Shown one piece after another: positions 51,004 through 59,307 of a stretch of 64,000 bases of DNA. How positions within the stretch are numbered: position 1 is the first letter of the stretch; the number at the start of each line of letters is the position of its first letter. Source of the stretch: CAXBES01 sp963974915 (lineage in GTDB: Bacteria > Bacteroidota > Bacteroidia > Flavobacteriales > Flavobacteriaceae); the NCBI GenBank assembly GCA_963974915.1, contig CAXBES010000006.1:132386-196385 (forward strand). Reading direction: 5' to 3'. The notes below the pieces were generated by a model. That model searched no databases. It had not been told where the DNA came from and saw only the letters and a program-made list of their open reading frames with translations. Made by a program: the position numbers and the translations under genes.

Positions 51004-52467
51004 TTAACAGTCTGGACATACGTCACCTAAGTTGAAACCTGGAACTGAATAGTCCATTGTAGGATCCATTGGATCATCGAATACACAGTCAACACCGTCT
51101 GTTCCAAAATCACCATTAGGACCTAATTGAAGGATATCAGCTTGATTTCCACCATTTGGAAGACCAACAGGACTTCCGTTAGGTAAGTTCTGAGTTACGC
51201 TATAAGAATGACCACCTCTTTGAACTAATAATATACCATTATCTTGTCCTCTTTGAGCAGTAGTTCCACGGTTACCATCACCATCTTGGTAAGTATTAAC
51301 TAAGTTACTATCTCCTTGTTGAGTTGTTAAAGCACTGTTGTCATCACCAGATTGTCTTTGGTATGCCTTGTGGTTAAATCCTCTTTGAGAGATACCAGCC
51401 TGACTGTTAGTACCACTTTGGTCTTGACGAGCGTAGTTAGCTGCTCCAGCTGGGTTACCATAAAGGTTTTGAACAGTGAAAGCTTCGTTACCAGAACCTG
51501 ATTGATTTTGCTCAGCATAGTTTCCTTCAGGACTATCAACACCAAACTGACGAATGTCTGCATTGTTTTCATGACCACTTTGAGTTTGGAAAGCAATACC
51601 ACCAATAGAACCTAAACTTTGAGATCCTGAATCAATATCGTCAACATTTTGTAAATCGAAATATGTTGAAGCAAAGGTAAATCCAGTAAAAACGTTTCCT
51701 TGAGCAATGATAGCAGTATTACCTGTACCACCTGCAACAGCATCAGTAGTTTGTAATTGCTTTGCCTTATTATCGTCACCTTCTTGGAAAGTTCTAGCAG
51801 TGTTTCTTGCACCAGCTCCACTTTGATCAATAGACGATTCGTTGTTATTTCCAACTTGCTCATTTTGTGCTAAGTGACCATCAGTTCCGTTAGGACCTGC
51901 ATTTTGAACGATCATAGATTTGTTTCCATCACCATCCTGAACTGTCCAAGCTTCACTGTTATCATAAGTTTGCTGAGTTTGAGCTAGGTTGCTATTTCCA
52001 TCTTGCTCAATAGCTGCAAAATTATTCTCAGCTTGTTGACCTGTTCCCTGACGTATTTTCGCTCTGTTATCAGCACTAGAATCGTCATTTTGTCCTTGTC
52101 TTGTTACTGCATTGTTGTAATCCCCTTCTTGAACAGTAGTTGATTGGTTAGCAGATCCAGACTGAAGTACTTCCGCCAGGTTTTCGATACCACTGGTTGG
52201 ATTTACAAGTCCGGTTTGCATTACTCTGGCTAAGTTTCCACCTGATCCAGAACCATCATTCTGATTCGTGTAAACTGATTGTGAAGTACCCGCCTGACGT
52301 ACTCTTACTTTGTTGTCATTTCCATTTTGAATTGACTCACCAGTATTAGCTCCAGAAGCTGCTCCTGGTAAAGCAGGAACCGCACTAGCAGTTGGTGCTC
52401 CTGAAACCTGAGCAAATGCCATAGTTCCAAACATAAGTGCCGCAGCACATAAAATTACTTTTTTCAT
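51004..52467 (-). CDS. csgA3: Large curlin paralogue 3
   Basis: A 487-residue exported curlin. The first ~110 residues closely match paralogues 1 and 2; later units differ (e.g. RGFNHKAYQRQ, SGDDNSALTTQ, QGDSNLVNTYQ, DGDGNRGTTAQ). The tail ends in DCVFDDPM...DYSVPGFNLGDVCPDC. A long unit with a Phe/Tyr-rich stretch interrupts the repeats around residues 240-290, as in the others. Same direction as its neighbours, 91 bases after paralogue 4. Confidence 0.93.
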   Translation of the reverse strand: MKKVILCAAALMFGTMAFAQVSGAPTASAVPALPGAASGANTGESIQNGNDNKVRVRQAGTSQSVYTNQNDGSGSGGNLARVMQTGLVNPTSGIENLAEVLQSGSANQSTTVQEGDYNNAVTRQGQNDDSSADNRAKIRQGTGQQAENNFAAIEQDGNSNLAQTQQTYDNSEAWTVQDGDGNKSMIVQNAGPNGTDGHLAQNEQVGNNNESSIDQSGAGARNTARTFQEGDDNKAKQLQTTDAVAGGTGNTAIIAQGNVFTGFTFASTYFDLQNVDDIDSGSQSLGSIGGIAFQTQSGHENNADIRQFGVDSPEGNYAEQNQSGSGNEAFTVQNLYGNPAGAANYARQDQSGTNSQAGISQRGFNHKAYQRQSGDDNSALTTQQGDSNLVNTYQDGDGNRGTTAQRGQDNGILLVQRGGHSYSVTQNLPNGSPVGLPNGGNQADILQLGPNGDFGTDGVDCVFDDPMDPTMDYSVPGFNLGDVCPDC

Positions 52468-52518
52468 AATTAAGATATTATTAATAGTTAAAATTGATTA
52501 ATTAAATATTGTTTGATA

Positions 52519-52548
52519 ACAGAGAGTTACAACTTAGCAACTCTCTGT
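52519..52548 (-). terminator. Intercistronic hairpin between curlins 4 and 3
   Basis: ACAGAGAGTT and AACTCTCTGT pair around 10 bases, followed in the minus direction by no U-run. It takes the same place as the ATAGTAGGCGC hairpins but has a different sequence. Confidence 0.7.
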
Positions 52549-52558
52549 CTAATTATTT

Positions 52559-54052
52559 TTAGCAACCAGGACAAACGTCATCGATTGTAAAGTCTGGCAC
52601 AGTATAATCCATAGTTGGATCTAATTCATCCATAAACATACAGTTAACACCGTCTGTTCCGAAATCACCGTTAGGTCCCAATTGTAGGATATCAGCTTGG
52701 TTTCCACCACCTGCTCCCAGATCCTGAACGTTTTGCTGTGTACTATATGAGTGACCACCTCTTTGAACTATAAGAGCTGCGTTCTCTACACCACGTTGTG
52801 CTGTGGTAATACGGTTAGAGTTTCCAAACTGATGCGTATTTAATAAGTTACCATCACCTTGTTGTGCAGATAGAACCACATTGAGTCTGTTTTGTTGGTA
52901 TTGATACGCTTTGTGATTTGATCCATTTTGAACAAGACCTGCTGTGTTTAAGTCACCGCTTTGTTTTTGTTTTGCGTAGTTGTTACCGTCTGTAGCAGCA
53001 CCATATGGATTTTGAACGATCATAGCGTCGTGACCCCATCCTGATTGATTCTGTTCAGCATAGTTATCACTTCCAAATTGAGCGATCTCAGCTTCCTGTA
53101 ATTTTCCAGTTTGAGTTTGGAAAGCAAGGTTACTAATTGAACTAGCATTTATTGGACCAACGTTAGAATTAACATCATCTACATTAGCGTCAATAGCAAA
53201 AAATACAGATTGAGTTACAGGTGCGCTACTAATATCAAAGAAACGATCCCCTTGATTGATCCCAGCTCTGTTCCCCATACCTGAACCGGCAGCGGCAGTA
53301 GTAGTTTGCATTTGCTTAGCTTGGTTATCATCACCTAATTGAATAGTATGTGCGATATTTCTACCACCTCCACCATTTCCTTGATGGATTGAAGACTCAT
53401 TGTTATTTCCATACTGCTCTGTTAAAGCATCATGACCTGAAGATCCGTTTGGACCTGCACTTTGATAAACCATAGACTTGTTAGCATCACCTACCTGGAT
53501 CGTCCAAGCATCACTATTATCATAGCGTTGATCGGTTTGAGCCTGGTTGTTAGTACCATCCTGATCAATTGCCGCATAGTTGCTCTCAGCTTGTTGAGCA
53601 CCTACAGCACCTTGTTGAATTCTAGCTTTGTTTCCAGAACTAGCGTCATCATTAGACCCTTGACGAGTAATTGCTTCGTTATAATCACCTTGTTGTAACA
53701 AAGTTGTTTGATTCGCTGAACCTTGTTGCTGAACCTCAGCTAAATTAAGTTCACCACTTCCCGATTGTACTAGTCCAATTTGTGTTACTTGCGCTAAGTT
53801 TCCACCTGTTCCAGAACCATCAGATTGATTGGTTAATACAGATTGTGATGTACCTGCCTGACGAACACGAACCTTATTGTCATTTCCATTTTGGATAGAC
53901 TGTCCTGTGTTAGCTCCGGCAGCGGCGCCCGGTAATGCAGCAACCGGCGTTACAGCAGGTTGTGACCCTCCACCCATTGGAGTTCCAGATACCTGTGCCA
54001 TCGCTACAGTTCCAAACATAAGTGCCGCAGCACATAAAATTACTTTTTTCAT
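52559..54052 (-). CDS. csgA4: Large curlin paralogue 4
   Basis: A 497-residue exported curlin with the same plan. Its N-terminus is more divergent (VSGTPMGGGSQPAVTPVAALPGAAAG, then SIQNGNDNKVRVRQAGTSQSV). Units such as QGDYNEAITRQ, VGDANKSMVYQ, FGNSNRITTAQ are clear. The tail reads NCMFMDELDPTMDYTVPDFTIDDVCPGC, keeping all three cysteines. It is the first gene of the tandem set of four and follows a 779-base upstream region. Confidence 0.92.
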   Translation of the reverse strand: MKKVILCAAALMFGTVAMAQVSGTPMGGGSQPAVTPVAALPGAAAGANTGQSIQNGNDNKVRVRQAGTSQSVLTNQSDGSGTGGNLAQVTQIGLVQSGSGELNLAEVQQQGSANQTTLLQQGDYNEAITRQGSNDDASSGNKARIQQGAVGAQQAESNYAAIDQDGTNNQAQTDQRYDNSDAWTIQVGDANKSMVYQSAGPNGSSGHDALTEQYGNNNESSIHQGNGGGGRNIAHTIQLGDDNQAKQMQTTTAAAGSGMGNRAGINQGDRFFDISSAPVTQSVFFAIDANVDDVNSNVGPINASSISNLAFQTQTGKLQEAEIAQFGSDNYAEQNQSGWGHDAMIVQNPYGAATDGNNYAKQKQSGDLNTAGLVQNGSNHKAYQYQQNRLNVVLSAQQGDGNLLNTHQFGNSNRITTAQRGVENAALIVQRGGHSYSTQQNVQDLGAGGGNQADILQLGPNGDFGTDGVNCMFMDELDPTMDYTVPDFTIDDVCPGC

Positions 54053-54771
54053 AATGTTTAAATTTGGTTAATAATTAAATTGATAAAAAAATTGATAAAA
54101 AATTTATATAGTTAATAAAATTGATTACACACTATTTTAGCCGATGTGCATGCATAACAAGCACATCATAATTTATGATGTTGGGGATAATTTGTAAGAT
54201 TTTTACCAAAAGCACTGTAACAGTACTAAAGGTAATCTCACTTTGGGGATAGTGAAAGGGACAATGTATTCAGGTTTGTGGAACACATTCTTGAGGGATT
54301 ATTTAAAAACCACTTTGAACCAGTTATAAAAGTTCACAAATTAAAGAACATAAGTGGGGCCTTATAACTTATTATTGAGGAGATGTAATTAAGATTCACT
54401 CAATTACAATTCAAATATGCAATAAAATATTCAATTGATTATACGTACTTATACGTACATAACTAATTGAAAATATGAACTGTAGGATTTTTCCTATTAA
54501 CATTTTTAATAAGAATAGACGTACATAATAAAATGTCGGTCAACTACCACAAATTGACTCTTTTGATCAAATGTTAATATTATGTTAAAATTTTATCTTT
54601 CTCATTTTATATTCAAACTGTTAAAGTGATGCTTTTTTTCCACGCTACTGTTAAATGCTGAACCAGAATTTAAATAATCTAATTCGAATGCTTCCCATTT
54701 ATCTATAGAATCTTAGCCGAATTCCATTAATCCGGATGGATCTTTTTTAGCCATAGAATCATCGAGGGTAG
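54053..54771 (-). promoter_or_regulatory. Long upstream region of the curlin/csg transcript
   Basis: No gene is seen. Repeated features: ACGTACTT (54443-54450) and ACGTACAT (54453-54460 and 54519-54526); an ATCAAATGTTAA...TGTTAAA element (54566-54589) that recurs before curlin 5; a hairpin GATGTGC/GCACATC (54143-54167) overlapping a palindrome CATCATAA-T-TTATGATG (54164-54180). A strict TAnnTTTG box was not found. The length and the shared motifs suggest several regulators act here and perhaps a long leader RNA. Confidence 0.6.
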
Positions 54772-54805
54772 AAAAAAAAAGCAGGCAACTTGGTTGCCTG
54801 CTTTT
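54772..54805 (-). terminator. Rho-independent terminator after curlin 5
   Basis: GCAGGCAAC and GTTGCCTGC form a 9-bp stem with a run of nine T's in the minus-strand transcript. It ends the curlin 5 transcript 27 bases after the stop, so curlin 5 is a separate unit. Confidence 0.95.
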
Positions 54806-54831
54806 CATAATGATTAGTTGGTTGTTAGCTC

Positions 54832-56307
54832 TTAACAGTCTGGGCAAACATCTCCTAGATCGAAATCCGGAATAGAATAATCCATATTTAAATCCATTGG
54901 GTTGTCGAAGTCACAGTCTATACCATCTGTTGCAAAATCTCCATTAGGACCTAATTGAAGGATATCTGCCTGATTTCCACCTGCAGAAAAGTCGGAGTGG
55001 GATAATCCCATGTTTTGTTGAACGGAATAAGTATGACCGCCATCTTGAACCATTAAAGCAGCGTTTGCTGAACCATGTTGCGTTGAATGTGCAACATTAT
55101 CGTCACCTCTTTGATGAATATTTAATAAGTGATTTTCACCAAGTTGATATGATAAGGCATCACTAGAATTTCCTCTTTGATCCTGAAGTGCTTTCATACC
55201 TGTACCATTTTGCATAAGCGCAGAACGATTATCGTTTCCTGCTTGATATTGCTTAGCGTAATTTTCACCACTTGTACCTTTCCAATCTTGTTCAATTCCG
55301 GCAATGTTACTCGCACCTGAAGCTTGTTCTTGTTCGGCATAGTTACTATCTCCAATGCCTAAACCTCCGCTTTGAAGTATATCTGCTTCATTCTCTTCTC
55401 CATTTTGAGTTTGCTTTGCTCTGGCTCCAAATGATGAAAGAGAACTATGATAAGCTGATCCAGCGGCGCTATCCAATTCTGAGAATATATCCCCACGAGC
55501 TCTATTCTTAGCATGCGTTATAGGACCAAAGAAAGTTTGAGAAATTCCTGCTCGGTTTCCTGTCGCCCCGGATGCAGCAGTCGTAGTTTGCATTTGCTTA
55601 GCTTGATTATCGTCACCAATTTGGTTTAATACTGCTAGATTTCTGGCTCCAGCACCACTTTGGCTAATAGCCGATTCGTTACGATTTCCAGATTGATATG
55701 AATTCGCCTCATGACCATCGGTTTGATTTGGTCCAGCATCTTGAACTATCATAGATTTGTTAGCAGTACCAATTTGACGTGTCCACGCATCACTATTATC
55801 GTACGTTTGTTGCGTTTGAGCCCAGTTATCGTCACCATCCTGATCTATCGCAGCACGGTTATCCTGTGCCTGATTCCCGGTACCTTGACGAATTTTAGCC
55901 TTGTTTCTTGCACTAGCGTCATTATTTTGTCCCTGTCGGGTCACTGCATTATTGTAGTCACCTTCCTGACGGGTTTGTGCTTGGTTAGCAGAACCTGATT
56001 GTAATATGTCTGTAGCATTTTCTACACCACTTGTTGCTTGTACAGCTCCCATTTGTACAACCTTTGCTAAGTTACCTCCCGTGCCAGAACCATCATTTTG
56101 ATTGGTATAAACAGACTGTGATGTACCTGCCTGACGCACACGTACTTTGTTGTCATTTCCATTTTGAATGGACTCACCGGTATTAGCTCCTATAGCTGCT
56201 CCAGGTAGAGCCGGTACCAAAGCCGATGTTGGAGAGCCTACTATGTCTTGACCATAGACTACCACTCCGAATAATAGCGCTGCTGCGCATAAAATCATTT
56301 TCTTCAT
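54832..56307 (-). CDS. csgA5: Large curlin paralogue 5
   Basis: A 491-residue exported curlin with its own terminator and its own upstream region. Signal peptide to ~20 (VVVYGQ), linker, then Q-ended units (EGDYNNAVTRQ, DGDDNWAQTQQ, SGNRNESAISQ, AGNDNRSALMQ), and the cysteine tail (CDFDNPMDLNMDYSIPDFDLGDVCPDC in two pieces). It shares the central plan with paralogue 2 (KALQDQRG, LLNIHQRGDDNVAHSTQ). Being a single-gene unit, it can be expressed apart from the secretion genes. Confidence 0.92.
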   Translation of the reverse strand: MKKMILCAAALLFGVVVYGQDIVGSPTSALVPALPGAAIGANTGESIQNGNDNKVRVRQAGTSQSVYTNQNDGSGTGGNLAKVVQMGAVQATSGVENATDILQSGSANQAQTRQEGDYNNAVTRQGQNNDASARNKAKIRQGTGNQAQDNRAAIDQDGDDNWAQTQQTYDNSDAWTRQIGTANKSMIVQDAGPNQTDGHEANSYQSGNRNESAISQSGAGARNLAVLNQIGDDNQAKQMQTTTAASGATGNRAGISQTFFGPITHAKNRARGDIFSELDSAAGSAYHSSLSSFGARAKQTQNGEENEADILQSGGLGIGDSNYAEQEQASGASNIAGIEQDWKGTSGENYAKQYQAGNDNRSALMQNGTGMKALQDQRGNSSDALSYQLGENHLLNIHQRGDDNVAHSTQHGSANAALMVQDGGHTYSVQQNMGLSHSDFSAGGNQADILQLGPNGDFATDGIDCDFDNPMDLNMDYSIPDFDLGDVCPDC

Positions 56308-56738
56308 ATTAATTGAATTTAGTTATTGGTTAATAATTGATTAATTACAAAACTAAACTGCATAGAGCATTATACTCAATGGGGAAGATTGCAGCAATAA
56401 AATTGGAGGGATATTATCTAAAAATTGAATATCTAGTTCAATAATCATTTGTTGGTTAGTTACGATCAAAAAAGTTACAAGTTCATAACCTAGTTGAACA
56501 CAAAGTAGCTCACAAAGAACCAATTGCACCTGCAAGATGCGAAAAAAAAACAGCTTCCTACTACGTAGTTTCACGTACATGAAAAACGTATTTAAAAATC
56601 TGTAAGAGTAATCCTAAGTTAAATTATAACAGAAATCGTTGAAGTTAAAATTTTTCTAGATGAAAAACTCAAATAAAGCATTTCACATCAAATGTTAACA
56701 TTGTGTTAAATTGAATATTCGGTAAATATCCGATAAAA
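56308..56738 (-). promoter_or_regulatory. Upstream region of curlin 5
   Basis: A gene-free region of ~430 bases. It holds ACGTACAT at 56573-56580, TACGTA at 56562-56567, and the element ATCAAATGTTAA...TGTTAAA at 56687-56710, shared with the region before curlin 4. A 75-codon frame exists on the minus strand at 56353-56580 but looks random. Confidence 0.6.
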
Positions 56739-56766
56739 AAATCGCCCGGTTATAGCCGGGCGATTT
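56739..56766 (-). terminator. Terminator of glnA
   Basis: AAATCGCCCGG and CCGGGCGATTT pair perfectly around TTATAG, 21 bases after the glutamine synthetase stop. In the minus-strand transcript it ends in ATTT followed by TTTT. Confidence 0.93.
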
Positions 56767-56787
56767 AATTTCAACTTAATTTAAGTT

Positions 56788-58974
56788 CTATTTGGTAAAC
56801 AAAAGCTCACGATATTTTGTTAGGGGCCAAATTTCATCATCCACCAACAATTCAAGTTTATCACAGTGATATCTTATCTCCTCGAAATATGGTTTGACCT
56901 CATTGCAATATGCATGAGCTCTTTTCTCGGCATCATTCATATTGTTAGCTTCCTTACGTTTGTTGATCATATCGGTAATGCCTTTATTGATCTTGGCTAT
57001 ATGCTCACTTATCTGCTCAATGAGTTGCATTTGTTCTCCCGAAAGCTTTTTAAAGTCTTTCCCATAGATATCCTTTAAACCCTGAACATTTTCTATCAAT
57101 ATATTCTGATATCTGATAGCTGTCGGAATTACATGGTTTCTGGCGATATCTCCTAAAACTCTTCCTTCTATCTGAATACGCATCGCATATTCTTCGATCT
57201 CGATCTCATAACGTGCTTCCATTTCAACCTTACTCATTATTCCAAGGTCTTCGAATAAAGAAATAGCTTGCTTAGAAATCTTACCTTTAAGTGCCTCTGG
57301 AGTAGTTTTATGATTACTTAAACCACGCTTCTTCGCTTCTTTTTCCCAGGCTGCTCCATATCCGTCACCTTCAAATCTAATTCGTTTAGAGTCTTTAATA
57401 TATTCTCTCAACACATTGAAGATGGCATCATCCTTCTTCATCTTCTTGTCCTTGATCAATTTATCAACCTTTTCTTTAAACTCAATTAATTGTTTTGCTA
57501 CAATCGCATTTAGGACCGTCATTGGGTTCGCACAGTTGGCAGTAGAACCTACCGCTCTCAATTCAAATTTGTTGCCTGTAAATGCAAAGGGAGAGGTACG
57601 GTTACGATCTGTATTGTCTAATAAGATCTCAGGGATCTTGCCAACAACATTTAATTTAAGGTCTGTTTTTTCCTGCGGAGATAATTTTCCATTAGTCACC
57701 TTTTCCAACTCATCGAGAACATCGGTAAGTTGTGACCCAATAAATGCTGAAATAATTGCCGGCGGGGCTTCGTTTGCACCCAAACGGTGATCATTACTGG
57801 CACTCGCGATAGACGCTCTTAATAACTCTTCGTATTCGTTAACCGCTTTTAAGGTATTGATAAAGAAGGTTAAGAACTGAAGATTCTTCATTGGGGTACT
57901 TCCAGGTCCTAATAAGTTAACACCTGTGTTTGTTGCCAGTGACCAGTTGTTGTGTTTACCACTCCCGTTTACACCGGCGAAAGGCTTTTCGTGAAACAAT
58001 ACCTTAAAGTTATGTCTGTCGGCAACTTTGTCCATTACATCCATTAATAAGGAATTATGATCTACTGCCAGGTTGGTCTCTTCAAAAATAGGTGCCAGTT
58101 CGAACTGATTTGGAGCAACTTCGTTATGTCTCGTCTTCACCGGAATCCCCAATAGCATACATTCGGTTTCCAGATCTCGCATATAGTTTAAAACTCGTGC
58201 CGGGATAGACCCAAAATAGTGATCGTCTAACTGCTGACCTTTTGGCGAGGAATGACCTAAAAGTGTTCTTCCTGCCAAAGTAATATCCGGACGAGAAGTG
58301 GCTAAAGCCTTATCTATTAAAAAATATTCCTGCTCCCAACCTAAAGTAGCATTCACTTTTGTCACGTTCTTATCGAAATACTTAGCAACCGCCGTTGCAG
58401 CCGTGTCTACAGTTTGTAATGCACGAAGCAAGGGTGTTTTATAATCCAGGGCTTCTCCTGTATAGGCTACAAAAACCGTTGGAATACACAATGTTGTTCC
58501 ATATATAAATGCGGGTGATGTGGGATCCCATGCAGTATATCCTCTTGCCTCGAAGGTATTTCTAATTCCTCCGTTTGGAAAACTGGAAGCATCCGGTTCT
58601 TGTTGTACTAATTGTCCGCCACCAAACTTCTCGATCGCCTGTCCGTTTTCAATAGTTTCGAAGAAAGCGTCGTGCTTTTCTGCAGTAGCACCGGTAAGAG
58701 GTTGAAACCAATGAGTGTAATGTGTCGCCCCCTTTGAGATCGCCCATTCTTTCATTCCTGTTGAAATATGATCTGCGATATTTCTATCTATTTTAGAACC
58801 ATTTTCCACAGCATCCATTACGCTATTAAAAGAGGTTTTCGTTAAATACTGACGCATTGCAGTTTCGTTAAAAACATTACTCCCGAATATAGACGAGCGT
58901 CTTTCCGGTTCGTTTACTTCTACAGGAACTCTATTAAAAGTTTCTTTGATGGCATGAAATCTCAATGTTGACAT
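56788..58974 (-). CDS. glnN: Type III glutamine synthetase
   Basis: A 728-residue GSIII, the length of the Bacteroidota class. It has NVFNETAMRQYL at the N-terminus, GATAEKHDAFFE, GGQLVQQEPDASSFPNGGIRNTFEARGYTAWDPTSP, CIPTVFVAYTGEALDYKTPLLRAL, and FKVLFHEKPFAGVNGSGKHNNWSL for substrate binding and metal contact, LGANEAPPAIISAFIGS, and the C-terminal TKYRELLFTK. It makes glutamine from glutamate and ammonium with ATP. Cytoplasmic. The upstream region carries three CCCCCTA (minus: TAGGGGG) copies that could be regulatory. Confidence 0.95.
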   Translation of the reverse strand: MSTLRFHAIKETFNRVPVEVNEPERRSSIFGSNVFNETAMRQYLTKTSFNSVMDAVENGSKIDRNIADHISTGMKEWAISKGATHYTHWFQPLTGATAEKHDAFFETIENGQAIEKFGGGQLVQQEPDASSFPNGGIRNTFEARGYTAWDPTSPAFIYGTTLCIPTVFVAYTGEALDYKTPLLRALQTVDTAATAVAKYFDKNVTKVNATLGWEQEYFLIDKALATSRPDITLAGRTLLGHSSPKGQQLDDHYFGSIPARVLNYMRDLETECMLLGIPVKTRHNEVAPNQFELAPIFEETNLAVDHNSLLMDVMDKVADRHNFKVLFHEKPFAGVNGSGKHNNWSLATNTGVNLLGPGSTPMKNLQFLTFFINTLKAVNEYEELLRASIASASNDHRLGANEAPPAIISAFIGSQLTDVLDELEKVTNGKLSPQEKTDLKLNVVGKIPEILLDNTDRNRTSPFAFTGNKFELRAVGSTANCANPMTVLNAIVAKQLIEFKEKVDKLIKDKKMKKDDAIFNVLREYIKDSKRIRFEGDGYGAAWEKEAKKRGLSNHKTTPEALKGKISKQAISLFEDLGIMSKVEMEARYEIEIEEYAMRIQIEGRVLGDIARNHVIPTAIRYQNILIENVQGLKDIYGKDFKKLSGEQMQLIEQISEHIAKINKGITDMINKRKEANNMNDAEKRAHAYCNEVKPYFEEIRYHCDKLELLVDDEIWPLTKYRELLFTK

Positions 58975-59040
58975 ATTGATCGTACTTTAAGGTTGTTTTT
59001 AAATATTAAAAGGCAAAAATATATCTATTTTTTAAAACCA

Positions 59041-59114
59041 CCCCCTACTTTTTCATAGTTTGATGTTAAATTATTATCAATTTTATCAACACACCCCCTA
59101 ATTTTTGCCCCCTA
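59041..59114 (-). promoter_or_regulatory. Three TAGGGGG repeats upstream of glutamine synthetase
   Basis: CCCCCTA occurs at 59041-59047, 59094-59100 and 59108-59114 (TAGGGGG in the direction of the gene), 67-140 bases before the start codon. In an otherwise very A/T-rich region these G-runs stand out. The -7 box was not located with confidence. Confidence 0.45.
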
Positions 59115-59140
59115 AATGTTAACAATGTCAATTTTTCCGT

Positions 59141-59265
59141 GAGGGATAGAAGTAAGTTAGCCCGTCTTTTCACAGTGAACAAAGGAATTAATGACGGCTA
59201 ACACTGAAAGCCCGACCATTTAGAAACCACCTGCATTTAAGTGGGTTTCTAAATGGACACGGCAT
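59141..59265. repeat. Structured intergenic repeat, copy C
   Basis: Plus strand: GGGATAG (59143-59149), stem TTAGCCcGTC (59157-59166) with GACGGCTAA (59193-59201), core AGCCCGA (59209-59215), then a 13-bp hairpin CCATTTAGAAACC/GGTTTCTAAATGG (59216-59256) and ACACGGCAT. It matches copies A and B in order of parts. With the CCCCCTA repeats it accounts for the 333-base gap 58975-59307. Confidence 0.72.
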
Positions 59266-59307
59266 AAAAATAAATTTCCAAAATTAGAAAATACACGATG
59301 TGGATCA

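Noticed and set aside
47848..56300. Plus-strand frames inside the curlin genes
   Set aside because: They are caused by the regular repeats of the minus-strand genes; their products have no signal peptides or domain pattern.
56353..56580. 75-codon minus-strand frame before curlin 5
   Set aside because: Leu-rich without a coherent membrane pattern, and it covers the region with the motifs shared with the other curlin promoter.
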